Made by a program: the position numbers and the translations under genes. Shown piece after piece: positions 28,143 to 37,731 of a DNA stretch of 64,000 nucleotides (the stretch's first letter is position 1; the number at the start of each line of letters is the position of its first letter). This DNA is from Rhizorhapis suberifaciens (GTDB lineage: Bacteria; Pseudomonadota; Alphaproteobacteria; Sphingomonadales; Sphingomonadaceae). Below the pieces are notes generated by a model. That model did not search any database. It saw only the letters and a program-made list of their open reading frames with translations, and was not told the DNA's origin. The stretch is from contig NZ_JACHOV010000007.1 of NCBI RefSeq assembly GCF_014200045.1, positions 147,934-211,933 on the forward strand, in the 5' to 3' direction.

Positions 28143-29875
28143 TATTGCCTCCACGGAACAAGCTTGGTCGTCACGGACAGCAACAGCCGGGGGTCACCCC
28201 GCCTGTTCAAAAATCCTGTCCGTTCCATCGGAACGGCCAATGTCAGGTCCACCCGCGCGTGATTGCCCCAGGCGCCACGGATGCCTCCCCCGGCAGAGTA
28301 GAGCTTTTGCGGATCAAGTCCGGCAAAGGCACTGTCCTCGTTCCAGATCCAGCCAGCGTCGAAAAAGGCGAAGGGCTGGAAAGCAAGGGCATTGACGCCC
28401 TTGGGCATGATGCTGCCATAGCGGACCTCCGCCTGCAGGCCGATGCCGCTGTCGCCAATGATCGTGCCTGGATCATAGCCGCGGCCGAAACTGTAATTGC
28501 CCGCGGACATCTCCTCATAGCTGAGCAGCGGATCGGGGCTGTATTGGAAACGGGGAGACAGGCTGAAAGTCAGCTTTGGCGTGGGGCGATATTCGCCATA
28601 GGCCGTCGCTCTCAATACGAGCGCGGTGGGATCAGCCTCTGGTTTGGCGGTCAGGCTTCCCGGCTTGCTGGCATCGAAAATCGACAATCCGTGCCGCGCC
28701 TCGACCGAACCACCGGCACGCCACCGTGGCTCGGCCCCGCTATAGCCGATAGTGCTGCCCAAACTGGCGCTGTCGATGATGTCATAATCCAGCCGGGCAT
28801 AGAGAACGCGAAGCTTGTCCTTGCTCAGCCGAATTGGGCCGAAATCGACTTTCTGGTCGACGAATTCAAAGCCCAGCGTACCGAGAAGGTTCTGCGACTG
28901 ACGCCGGATCAGTGGATAACTGCCCGCCAAGCCTGCGATCAGGGTCTGCGATTTAATATCCAGGCCGATATCCGGATTGGTCCAGGCGTAGGTGAGATCG
29001 CCGGTCAGGCGAAGACCGTCATGACCAACAAAAAAGCTGTGCCCCGCCTGCAGCACGGTCTGTTCGGACACATCGGCGGTGTTGAAGATACTGAACGTCG
29101 TCATGTCGCCCAGGCCAGTGAGGTCATTGACCTGCACCCGCGCCAATCCGCCCCAGCGGCCAGTGTCGTTGGAGCCGTAATTCTGGACATTCGCATCAAC
29201 CTGAAACCGCTGCCTTGTGACCAGAACTTCGCCGACCACCTCACCAGGAGCAGTATTGGCGGGCCGAAGAGTAAGACGGACATCATAGCCGGGAAGGTCC
29301 CCGGCAAGCAGTAAGTGACGCTCCGCCTCATGGATGTTGAAGAGCGGGCGGTCCTTGATCGCCTCCAGATGCGCTGCGATCAGCTTTTCGCCACGGCCGG
29401 CATCGCCACGCACTTGCACGCCAACAAGTTTCGCGAGCAGCACGTCAAAGCGTACGACGCCCCCTTTCTCGATACGTTGGGGCGGAACCTGGATAGCCGC
29501 CAGATACCCCCCCTCCCGAAGGATGGTCGCGGCGCTGTCCCGGATGTCGCACAGCGCCGCTATCGGGATCTCCCGCCCCGTCTGTCCTTCCCAGGCCGGG
29601 CGCAGCATCTCCGGGGAAAGGCCCTGAAGCCCTTCGAACTGGACTGCCGATAGAGTGACCGTCATCTTGGCATATTGAGGATCGGCCAGCGGGCATGGGG
29701 CGCGTTCGATGTCACCTTCCACCGTTACCCGCGCCGGAGGCAGCGGAGCGGCCAGGGGCGGACGTCCACGCTCGATTTCTTCGCGCGTGGGAGCGCCGCT
29801 TGTCTGCGCCATGAGAGTTGTCGGCAATAACGCGGGGCCCAGCAGAACACAGGCCAGTGAACGGGCAAAGCCCAT
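28142..29875 (-). CDS. TpsB outer-membrane transporter (ShlB/FhaC/HecB family)
   Basis: The 577-residue product exports the adjoining TpsA across the outer membrane. A signal peptide covers residues 1-23 (FARSLACVLLGPALLPTTLMAQ). Two POTRA domains follow from about residue 65 (VQFEGLQGLSPEMLRPAWEG) to about 210, then a 16-stranded barrel with QVDANVQNYGSNDTGRWGG-type strands and the RGYDPG turn, matching the conserved FhaC loop-6 VRGY motif. The ATG at 29875 is preceded by AGGGGAA; the longer frame to 29959 is rejected. It overlaps tpsA by one base. Confidence 0.93.
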   Translation of the reverse strand: MGFARSLACVLLGPALLPTTLMAQTSGAPTREEIERGRPPLAAPLPPARVTVEGDIERAPCPLADPQYAKMTVTLSAVQFEGLQGLSPEMLRPAWEGQTGREIPIAALCDIRDSAATILREGGYLAAIQVPPQRIEKGGVVRFDVLLAKLVGVQVRGDAGRGEKLIAAHLEAIKDRPLFNIHEAERHLLLAGDLPGYDVRLTLRPANTAPGEVVGEVLVTRQRFQVDANVQNYGSNDTGRWGGLARVQVNDLTGLGDMTTFSIFNTADVSEQTVLQAGHSFFVGHDGLRLTGDLTYAWTNPDIGLDIKSQTLIAGLAGSYPLIRRQSQNLLGTLGFEFVDQKVDFGPIRLSKDKLRVLYARLDYDIIDSASLGSTIGYSGAEPRWRAGGSVEARHGLSIFDASKPGSLTAKPEADPTALVLRATAYGEYRPTPKLTFSLSPRFQYSPDPLLSYEEMSAGNYSFGRGYDPGTIIGDSGIGLQAEVRYGSIMPKGVNALAFQPFAFFDAGWIWNEDSAFAGLDPQKLYSAGGGIRGAWGNHARVDLTLAVPMERTGFLNRRGDPRLLLSVTTKLVPWRQ

Positions 29876-30082
29876 AAAAATTCCCCTTTCGTCCGCCGCA
29901 TTTTTGCGGCCGGCTCTATGCCCCAAACCTACCCCAGAAGGAGCCGGATGATTGATCACGCCATCATTATCTGGTCATGGAAGTACCGCTTTAGCACGGC
30001 TTTTTTGCTTCGGCCCTGCTATCAGCGAAGCGGTTTTCATGCAAGCAAACAGCCTGAATTCCGTCGCTTTTTCATGTGACCC

Positions 30083-30859
30083 CTACCCCTCAGGAATGGG
30101 CTGCGCATCGGGTAGCGCGACGGTATCGACCAAAAGGTTCAGTTGCGCCTCGCAGCCGCGGCTGATCAGCATCGATGCCATGCTTTCAAGCCCCTCGCTT
30201 TGCGGCCCCAGTACCGCAAAGCTGATCTTGACCGGCTTGTCGGGACCGCCCCAGCTTAAATGATAGCTGCCCCCATCCGTCACCGGCAATGCGGCGGGCC
30301 AGGCGGCACGAAACTGTCCTTTTTCGAAAGCGATGGTGGCGCTGAGTCCGTTTTTATCGTCTCGCGCCGTCACCAACAGAGCCTGCGTCAAATCCGGCCG
30401 CCAAAGCTGGACATTGGCGGGATCAGGCACGCAGACCTTTGAACTTTGGCTGATATCCACATACCAAAGATTGGGACTGCGCGGCATTTTTCCTGCGTCA
30501 GCGCCGCCTCTCACCGCGCCGGTACGGGCACGCCGAATCCGCTGCGTTCCAAGAAGGCCGGCCAGGCTGTTGCGGGTGTCGCCGGCGGTGCTGGAAGCAG
30601 CGCTGGTGTTGAAGTTGCCAGGGCCCTTCAAGGTGCGCGTACCGCGTCCGTCGAGCACCGTCAGCACATCTCCCGCCTTTAGCGCGATCATGCTGTTATC
30701 CGCGATCTTCCTGCCCGGCGGATAGCTGCCCGCCGAAGGTCCGGCGGCCTTCACCACGATAGTCTCAGCCAGTACCGCACCGCTGGGAAAGGCAAGCAGG
30801 GCCACGCCGAAGACAAATGGTTTCAATGAGTTGATTCGGAACATCTTAGTCGAGAACAT
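30083..30859 (-). CDS. Secreted protein of unknown function beside a CHASE2 cyclase
   Basis: A 258-residue protein. A signal peptide runs to about residue 33 (PFVFGVALLAFPSGAVLA), and a conserved-looking block follows: GSYPPGRKIADNSMIALKAGDVLTVLD and GTRTLKGPG, a pattern seen in small secreted proteins encoded beside CHAT or CHASE2 genes and somewhat like FecR-type sensors. A strong ribosome-binding site, GGAGG, lies five bases before the ATG at 30859, 14 bases inside the cyclase gene. A second ATG at 30844, two bases after the cyclase stop, lacks such a site. No enzyme motif is visible. Confidence 0.72.
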   Translation of the reverse strand: MFSTKMFRINSLKPFVFGVALLAFPSGAVLAETIVVKAAGPSAGSYPPGRKIADNSMIALKAGDVLTVLDGRGTRTLKGPGNFNTSAASSTAGDTRNSLAGLLGTQRIRRARTGAVRGGADAGKMPRSPNLWYVDISQSSKVCVPDPANVQLWRPDLTQALLVTARDDKNGLSATIAFEKGQFRAAWPAALPVTDGGSYHLSWGGPDKPVKISFAVLGPQSEGLESMASMLISRGCEAQLNLLVDTVALPDAQPIPEG

Positions 30860-32825
30860 ATTCCCCTCCAGCCTCACCGTGCTCAAGACGGTATAGCAGA
30901 TTGGCCAGGGCGGCGTCATCCACATGGCGTTCGGCATAAGCCGAAAGTTCTGTGACGGCGCCGCTCCTGTTGGTTGATAACTGATTCATCATCGCCCGGA
31001 TGTGATCGAGGTCACTAATGTCGAGGTCCGGTCTTGGTTCGAAGATGTCGACCGGCGTTGCCCGTCCGCGAAGCACCACCCGTCCCATGGGCCGCCACCA
31101 GCCGAGACTGGATCGCTCCACCGCCTCGCGGCTGGCGATGACGCTGGAGCCAAGTTGCTTGTTTGCAGCCTCCAGCCTTGCCGCCGTGTTCATGCTGTCA
31201 CCCAGCGCTGTATACTGGATACGACCCTCACCCCCGAAATTTCCAACGATTGCCTCCCCGAAATGCAGGCCCACGCGAGTCCGGCCTATTGGCGGCACTC
31301 CGTCGGGGATGTCGGCGCGGAAGGCTTCGCCTGCTTGCCACATGGCGTAGGCGGCGCGGGCGGCGCGTTCGCCATCGTCAGGACGGGAAATGGGAGCGCC
31401 CCAGAAGGCGACGACGGCATCGCCCACGAATTTGTCGATCGTTCCGCCATATTCCAGCACCACATCGCTCAGCATGTCGAGATAACGGTTCAGCAGGCTC
31501 GCCACCATTTCCGGCTCGATGGCATGGGACAGCTTGGTGAACCCTTCCAGGTCCGTGAAAACGACGAAAATATCCCGTTTTTCGCCATGAAGGGCGAGGC
31601 GCTCCGGATCGTTCAATATCTCCTGAGCAATGTCCCGGGGCAGATATTTGCCCAAGGCCGACTGAGCGAATTTGCGCTGTTCGGAACCCACGGCGCGCGC
31701 CGCCGAACCCACCACCGCATAGGTGATGAACCAGCCAAGCGCCCAGCCGCTCGCCGGCAGGAACTGCGTATCCGTGCCATGTGCCTGTAGATAAAATGGC
31801 AAGGCGACGAAAAATGCCAGCTGCAGAAGAATGAACAGAGCAATTTTCCAGTTCTTGCCCTCCAGCAGGCTGGTAAGAATGCTCGCGGCTGCCGCCAGCA
31901 AGGCTGCCATCCACAGAGCCACTCCGGGCATCTGTTCGGGACGATCGCCATCCAGATATTGGGCGAGTATGTTGGCGTGGACCTCCAGCCCGATCATGCG
32001 ATCCCCGGTGATCGCCGTCATCGGTGTTTCGAACTGATCGAGATCGACAATATCTCCGCCGATCAATACATGGCGGCCCTTCACCTGGTCGGCAAAGGCG
32101 GCGGCGGTGTCGGGGTTGGCGAAGAGATCGATGGGGAAGGACGCTATGACCGGCCGGTCTTCCGACAGCGGCAGGCGATAGCGGATACTGCCCATGTAGC
32201 CCTGAAACGCGCTATTTCCTGCCATGGCCGTGGCCAGCAGCGGCGGCAGATTTGAAGGCTGTGCGGGCCAGCTTCTGGCGACACCGTCGCCGTCCACCTC
32301 CAACCGGATGCTCGCGGGGCTTACCTTTGTGCCTTTCAGGCGGGCCATGAACTGGTCTAAAAATTGCTGCTGGCGATATTCGATATTGTCGGCATTGGTA
32401 TTGATGTCGGCATAAGCGAGAAAGGTCGGCGTCTTCAATCCCGCGAATACAGCCAGCAACTGCTGATCCTCATCCTGCGGCTGATCTATGAGGATATCGA
32501 TACCGATTGCCTTCGCTTCCAAGGCGTCGATATTGGCAAGCGCCCGCGCCAATGTTGCGCGATCCAGCGGCGAACGCTTCTTCGTATCAATGAGCGTATC
32601 GTCCGTATAGACGATCATGACTATGCGATCGTCCTGTTCGACATGGGCCGCCGTCGCGGTCATGCGCAAATCATAAAAGGCCCGTTCAGCCTGCCCGATG
32701 AAGGGAAGATACCAGCTATATCGGGCCACCAGCACTCCAAGCAGCACGAACAGCAATGTTCCCGCAACACGGCCTATGCCAATGTTGCGTAACATTCGAT
32801 CAGGCTGACGAAGGAAGGATTTCAC
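30846..32825 (-). CDS. CHASE2-domain adenylate/guanylate cyclase
   Basis: The product is about 659 residues. An N-terminal membrane helix (VAGTLLFVLLGVLVA) is followed by a periplasmic CHASE2 sensor of about 270 residues (IVMIVYTDDTLID, AKAIGIDILIDQPQDEDQQLL). Three membrane helices follow, then a class III cyclase domain. The metal Asp sites are in FTDLEGF and GGTIDKFVGDAVVAFWG, and the substrate-binding strand is QYTALGDSMNTAARLE. The likely start is GTG at 32825, overlapping the CHAT stop as GTGA; ATG at 32795 is an alternative. It would make cyclic AMP or GMP in the cytoplasm from an external signal. Specificity for ATP or GTP cannot be decided by eye. Confidence 0.88.
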   Translation of the reverse strand: MKSFLRQPDRMLRNIGIGRVAGTLLFVLLGVLVARYSWYLPFIGQAERAFYDLRMTATAAHVEQDDRIVMIVYTDDTLIDTKKRSPLDRATLARALANIDALEAKAIGIDILIDQPQDEDQQLLAVFAGLKTPTFLAYADINTNADNIEYRQQQFLDQFMARLKGTKVSPASIRLEVDGDGVARSWPAQPSNLPPLLATAMAGNSAFQGYMGSIRYRLPLSEDRPVIASFPIDLFANPDTAAAFADQVKGRHVLIGGDIVDLDQFETPMTAITGDRMIGLEVHANILAQYLDGDRPEQMPGVALWMAALLAAAASILTSLLEGKNWKIALFILLQLAFFVALPFYLQAHGTDTQFLPASGWALGWFITYAVVGSAARAVGSEQRKFAQSALGKYLPRDIAQEILNDPERLALHGEKRDIFVVFTDLEGFTKLSHAIEPEMVASLLNRYLDMLSDVVLEYGGTIDKFVGDAVVAFWGAPISRPDDGERAARAAYAMWQAGEAFRADIPDGVPPIGRTRVGLHFGEAIVGNFGGEGRIQYTALGDSMNTAARLEAANKQLGSSVIASREAVERSSLGWWRPMGRVVLRGRATPVDIFEPRPDLDISDLDHIRAMMNQLSTNRSGAVTELSAYAERHVDDAALANLLYRLEHGEAGGEYVLD

Positions 32826-35800
32826 TGAGCCAGCAAAGGCCGAGCGCCATCGCCAATGATCGCGAAACCTGACCAATAAAAGGGGTGTGAGGTTTCGGCA
32901 CTGTCCATCAGGGGCAATTGCGCCTTTTGCAGCGCAATACCAATGCTTTCGCCGGTCCCGTGTCCGAACAGCCCGCCAATCAAGCGCTCTGTCGCGTTAT
33001 AATCGTCAGGAGCCGGCCAGTGACTCGCCACGATGGCCCTGCCGCCAGCGCCGATGAATGCGCGCACCAGTCCGTCGAGCGCAGTGCCGCCGCCGGTGCC
33101 GATACCGGCCGCCCGAGTTGCTTCCCTGCTTGCCTGCCCCGCCGTGTCGCATGCCGACAATATGACCAGGTCGGCGTCGAGCTTCAGATCAAAAATTTCG
33201 CTGAAGTTCAGCAAGCCATCGGAATTGCCGCCGCCAAAGGAGGTGAGCAAGGCCGGACGCGCGGGGCATCCGCTATGAGGAGGAGTGACCAATCCGTGGG
33301 TCGCGAAGTGCAGCACGCGATAGTCGCGAAGGTCAGTGCGCGCCATGATTGCACTATCGGTGAAAGCCACGTCCGTCATTATCTCGGTGCCGGCTGGTCC
33401 CAATAGGTTGGCGGCTTGCCGAAGTTCGGTGGCCGCGATCGGGCGGTTCCATTCGTCGAGCGGCCATTGGCATTGGGCTTCGGGTGTTCCGGAAACCGGA
33501 CGCGTCATTACCGCTGGAGTAGCGTGCGGGACCGGAGCATTTTGACCCAACCCCAGATAATTGCGTGTCCCGCGCGACGCACCGGCCAGGCGAGCGTCCC
33601 GGAAGCCTCGCACCGATACCGTCGTGCTGATCGCTCGATTGCGGCCCAGCCACTGGATATCCCGGAAGTCGAATTCATCCGCATTGGGATCCTCAATGCG
33701 CTTGAGATAGGCATCGACGCCTGCCTGATCCGATATCAGCAGATTGGGCGGCAGGCGCAGCATCGCGCCGTCCGGTTCGAAGATGAGATGCCTAACCGAG
33801 GAAAGCCGCGTGTCCACGGGAGCGAACAGATCAAGATATAGCGAACGGGCTAGTTCCACGTCGAAGGGGTAAGTGGTCTGCGCGCCCGCTACGACCGCGG
33901 AAATCGTCTCGCGCAAAACATCGACCTTGCGTTCCAGTTCGGCGCTGGAGATCGGCAGGCGATATCCCGTCGCACCTGTTCCATCCACATAGAGGGCAAA
34001 CAGCGAACCGCCGACACGAGCGAGCTTCATATAAGCCTCGCCGGACTTCAGCGTGGCGCGGAGGGCATCGAGCGTCACCGTTTCCCGCGAAACGGCGCGA
34101 TACTGCGGATAGGCAGCAAGTGCGGCCTGAGTTTCCACCTGCTGCCGGCTAAGATCGGCGATCTTCTGTCGAGCGCTTTCGATGAGGGGGACGGCGCTTG
34201 CATCCTGTCCCCCAAGCGCCAGCTGGGACAATTCGATCCTTGCCCGCTCTATATCGCGGGAAAGGGAGACGGACTGCCGGAAAAGCCTGGCCGCTTCATT
34301 GTCTCCGGCCTGAAGCTCACGGGAAAGGACTTCCAGTGTGTCCGCAGCGCCCGGCCGCACCAGAAGCTGGCTTGCCAGGAACATGTCAGCAACCAGCTCT
34401 GGCCGGGAGGGGATTTCAGCAGCAAGCACATTGAAATAGGGCTGAAGCTGGTTGGCGATGCCCGTTACGCTGGACCCATTAGCGGCGGTGCTTGCGACGA
34501 TGTCGTGATACAGCGTCAGCGCTTCGCGATTTCGATTCTGCCGCACCAGAAAAGACGCAAGCCTTGCGCGCGCGCCGTTCATGGCGGCGGTCTCTGGATA
34601 TTGCGTCGCCAGCAGCTTCAGGGCTTGGCGAAGCCTGTCGTCCGCTGCGCCGGCGTCACCCTCCGCCTCATATGTCAGGGCAATTTCGGCCAGCAGTTGC
34701 GCACGAAGACGCGAGATGGAGCTAACCCGCCCCCCGCGCACCGCAATCGCGCCTCCCAGCGCCCGTTCGAGCATCGACCGGGCTTCTTTTGGCTTCCCCT
34801 GAAGCCGAAGCAACGTACCCCGGAGCTGCCCGGCCTGCGCGTCGATAATGGCCGCGCGTTCGTCCGCTGTCAGACGAACGTCCTGCGACAGGCTCAACGT
34901 TTTTGAAGCGACGCCGCTGTTGATCTCGGCGGCAAGCTGCGGCGTCAGTTCGACGGCAGCGTCAGGGGTCGGATTCGCTTTGGGGGCCGCCGTCAGCGGG
35001 CGATCCAATATGGCTGCGGCGTCGCCATATCGGCGCTGGTTCAACATGTGCATCGCCAGAAAATTGCGGCGGAGGCGTTGTTGCACCCTGTCGCGGGTCG
35101 CGATTTTGGACGCTTGTGCAAACAGAGCATCGGCTTGGTCGAACTCGCTAAGGTTCGAAAGCTGAAGCGCTTGGTTGATCAAATATTCGTGGCCGCGCGC
35201 TTCACGCTCTGCAAAAGGCACGCTCGCCAGATCATTGTCCCCGAGCCGATCCTGCAAGGTGTCGAAAAACTCCGCCGCCTCGGCGTAATTGCCGCTGTTA
35301 TTGCGCCGGTAGCCTTCGGCCAGCGATGTTTGCGCATCCAGGGTGCCCGCCTGCAACCGGGCGAAAGCGGCGGGATCATCCGAACCGCTGGTGGCAATCG
35401 CTATCTGACCATCAACGGGCTTATCGGCAACGATAGTCCGCAACGCCAATAGCAAAGCGCTGTCATAGCTTTCAAATCCTTGCACGGCATAGGTGACCTT
35501 GCCGGCGCGATATTCGTGAACGACATAGCCAAGCTTCGCTCCAGGCAGCCGACACTGGCGGGAGGTTACATCGCCCAGGCCTGCAATCTGCGTCCTAGCT
35601 GGCGGGTCGCAACTGACATCCTGCTTACGGCTGGCGATCAGCCGCGCCTGAAGGTCTCCGCCACCATTGCGCAATGCGTAAAGCTGACCCACAGGCTGCG
35701 CCGCATCGCGGCAGACCAGCATCCACGTTCGGTCGAACATTCCCTGGACCGCAGGATCCGACGATTGGCTTTGCGCCTGGCAAAGCACGCCGCCGCCGCT

Positions 35801-35920
35801 ACCGAGGCGGAAGCTGTCGGCCAAGCTTGGCCTTATGTCCTGCGCCCAGAGCGGGCTGGCGAATGAAGCGGAAGCCATAAAGGCCGCATGAACCAGGCGC
35901 AGTCGCACAATGTCCCCCAT
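32822..35920 (-). CDS. Secreted TPR-CHAT domain protein
   Basis: A 1032-residue protein with a signal-like N-terminus (VHAAFMASASFASPLWAQ). The middle holds helical repeats of TPR type (about 200-540). The C-terminal 380 residues are a CHAT (caspase HetF associated with TPRs) domain, with the catalytic His in LHFATHGLV and Cys in LVILSACDTAG, both intact. CHAT peptidases are caspase/separase relatives often linked to signalling or defence. The signal peptide suggests an envelope location, unlike the cytoplasmic caspase-like systems. The start could also be GTG at 35908, preceded by GGGGGA. It is the first gene of the minus-strand block. Confidence 0.87.
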   Translation of the reverse strand: MGDIVRLRLVHAAFMASASFASPLWAQDIRPSLADSFRLGSGGGVLCQAQSQSSDPAVQGMFDRTWMLVCRDAAQPVGQLYALRNGGGDLQARLIASRKQDVSCDPPARTQIAGLGDVTSRQCRLPGAKLGYVVHEYRAGKVTYAVQGFESYDSALLLALRTIVADKPVDGQIAIATSGSDDPAAFARLQAGTLDAQTSLAEGYRRNNSGNYAEAAEFFDTLQDRLGDNDLASVPFAEREARGHEYLINQALQLSNLSEFDQADALFAQASKIATRDRVQQRLRRNFLAMHMLNQRRYGDAAAILDRPLTAAPKANPTPDAAVELTPQLAAEINSGVASKTLSLSQDVRLTADERAAIIDAQAGQLRGTLLRLQGKPKEARSMLERALGGAIAVRGGRVSSISRLRAQLLAEIALTYEAEGDAGAADDRLRQALKLLATQYPETAAMNGARARLASFLVRQNRNREALTLYHDIVASTAANGSSVTGIANQLQPYFNVLAAEIPSRPELVADMFLASQLLVRPGAADTLEVLSRELQAGDNEAARLFRQSVSLSRDIERARIELSQLALGGQDASAVPLIESARQKIADLSRQQVETQAALAAYPQYRAVSRETVTLDALRATLKSGEAYMKLARVGGSLFALYVDGTGATGYRLPISSAELERKVDVLRETISAVVAGAQTTYPFDVELARSLYLDLFAPVDTRLSSVRHLIFEPDGAMLRLPPNLLISDQAGVDAYLKRIEDPNADEFDFRDIQWLGRNRAISTTVSVRGFRDARLAGASRGTRNYLGLGQNAPVPHATPAVMTRPVSGTPEAQCQWPLDEWNRPIAATELRQAANLLGPAGTEIMTDVAFTDSAIMARTDLRDYRVLHFATHGLVTPPHSGCPARPALLTSFGGGNSDGLLNFSEIFDLKLDADLVILSACDTAGQASREATRAAGIGTGGGTALDGLVRAFIGAGGRAIVASHWPAPDDYNATERLIGGLFGHGTGESIGIALQKAQLPLMDSAETSHPFYWSGFAIIGDGARPLLAQ

Positions 35921-36170
35921 ATGCTTTGCCGGAGCCCGCCGGTACGGCGCTTGCTATTTTCGTTTGAGGCCCCGGTCGGTGCTACAGTCTCGCGCCTTGC
36001 CGAGCAAGAGCTTAGGGACCCAAACCGTAACGGCAATCGGCGCAGAACCACTTATATCAAGGCGGAAAAAAACGGCATCTCCAGCGTTGGCCGCATGGTA
36101 AGCAGGAACTCTGACTATGGATTTTGGCAACTATCCTTAGGCTGAGTTTCGTCAATATAAGGTGAGTTCG
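35921..36170. promoter_or_regulatory. Divergent intergenic region between the CHAT block and the aldehyde dehydrogenase pseudogene
   Basis: These 250 bases separate two divergent transcripts and should hold the promoter of the 21-kb minus-strand block. No convincing -35/-10 pair or operator repeat could be picked out by eye, and no further gene is visible. Confidence 0.4.
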
Positions 36171-37645
36171 ATGGCCGTTCCCAAATTATCCGACCCCAGT
36201 CTTTTTGCCGACCGGGCCTATATAAATGGCGAATGGCGGCCCGCTGCATCGGGGGCGACCATTGCCGTCGAGGACCCGGCCACAGGCGAGGTGATCGGCC
36301 ATATTCCCAACTGCGATGGTTCCGACACCCGCAGCGCAATTGATGCCGCCAATGCAGCCTTTGGCCCATGGCGGACGCTACCAGCCGGGGAGCGGGCGGT
36401 CCTCCTTGAGTGCTGGTATGACCTCATCATGGCGAATATCGGCGACCTTGGCCGAATCATGACTGCGGAGCAGGGCAAGCCCATTGCCGAGGCGGAGGGC
36501 GAGATTCGCTATGCGGCGAGCTTCATCAAATGGTTCGCGGAAGAAGGCCGAAGAGTGGTCGGCTCTTCCGTTCCTGCCCCCACGTCCGACCGCCGTATCC
36601 TGATCATGAAAGAGCCAGTCGGCGTTGCGGCAGCGATTACGCCCTGGAACTTTCCGGCAGCGATGATCACGCGCAAATGCGCGCCTGCCTTGGCGTCCGG
36701 CTGCCCGATAGTGGTGAAGCCGTCGGAGTCGACTCCCTTCACGGCGCTTGCCTTGGCCCGGTTGGCGGCGAAGGCGGGCTTTCCTGCCGGTGTTGTCAAT
36801 GTCGTCACTGGTTCGGCGCAGGCAATCGGGGCGGAGATGTCCTCCAACCCCATGGTCCGCAAGCTCTCTTTCACAGGATCGACGCGGATTGGATCGCTGT
36901 TGATGAAGCAGTGCGCCGACACCGTCAAACGGCTGAGCCTGGAACTGGGAGGCATGCGCCCCTCATCGTCTTCGACGACGCCGATCTTAACATCGCGGTC
37001 GAAAGCGCGATGATGAGCAAGTTTCGCAATGCCGGCCAAACCTGCGTCTGCGCCAATCGCATCCTGGTGCAGGACAGCGTATATGATGACTTCGCGGCAA
37101 GGCTGGCGCGGAAGGTCGAAGCGCTGAAAGTCGGCCCGGGCAACGCGCCCGGCACGACCATAGGGCCGCTCATCAATAAGTCGGCTACACAGAAAGTGCA
37201 TGAGCATGTCGAAGATGCGCTCTCCCATGGCGCGAAGATTTACGCCAGTGTGGCCACCGATCTCGATCCCGCCCGCTATGCTACCCCCATGGTGCTGACC
37301 GGCGCAAAGCAGGACATGCGGTTGGCCAGCGAAGAAACGTTCGGCCCGGTCGCGCCTCTGTTCCGTTTCAGCCATGAAGATGAGGCCATCGAAATGGCCA
37401 ACGCCACCTCCTTTGGCCTTGCCTCCTATTTCTATACGGACAACCTCCACCGCGCCTTCCGCGTCGCTGAACGGCTGGAGGCCGGGATGGTGGCGCTGAA
37501 CACCGGTTCGGTTTCCATGGAAATGGCGCCTTTTGGCGGCGTGAAGCTGTCGGGCCTGGGCCGGGAAGGCGGACAAGCCGGGATCGAGGAATATCTGGAG
37601 ATCAAGACCTTCCACATAGCCGGCCTGAAAAGCGCGGAGTCATAA
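36171..37645 (+). pseudogene. NAD(P)-dependent aldehyde dehydrogenase (succinate-semialdehyde dehydrogenase type), frameshifted
   Basis: The first frame (36171-37013) encodes the N-terminal half with WNFP, GCPIVVKPSE and FTGSTRIG, ending at LELGG. The second frame carries the rest: APLIVFDDADLNIAVE, the catalytic GQTCVCANR, EETFGPVAPL and GGVKLSGLGREGG. The two join if one A is restored at about 36954, so that GGCATGCGC reads GGCAATGCG (Gly-Asn-Ala), as expected in LELGGN. As written the gene is broken between the catalytic Glu and Cys. The start at 36171 follows AAGGTGA. The lesion may be a real mutation or a single-base sequencing error; otherwise the reading frame is intact and the family assignment is secure. 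Confidence 0.88.
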
Positions 37646-37731
37646 CGGCGCTACACGGGACGAGCACGGGACTACGCGCCGATGCCTTAACAGGGCTGTT
37701 CGGCGAGCAGCAGAAAAGCTAAGCTTTTCCC

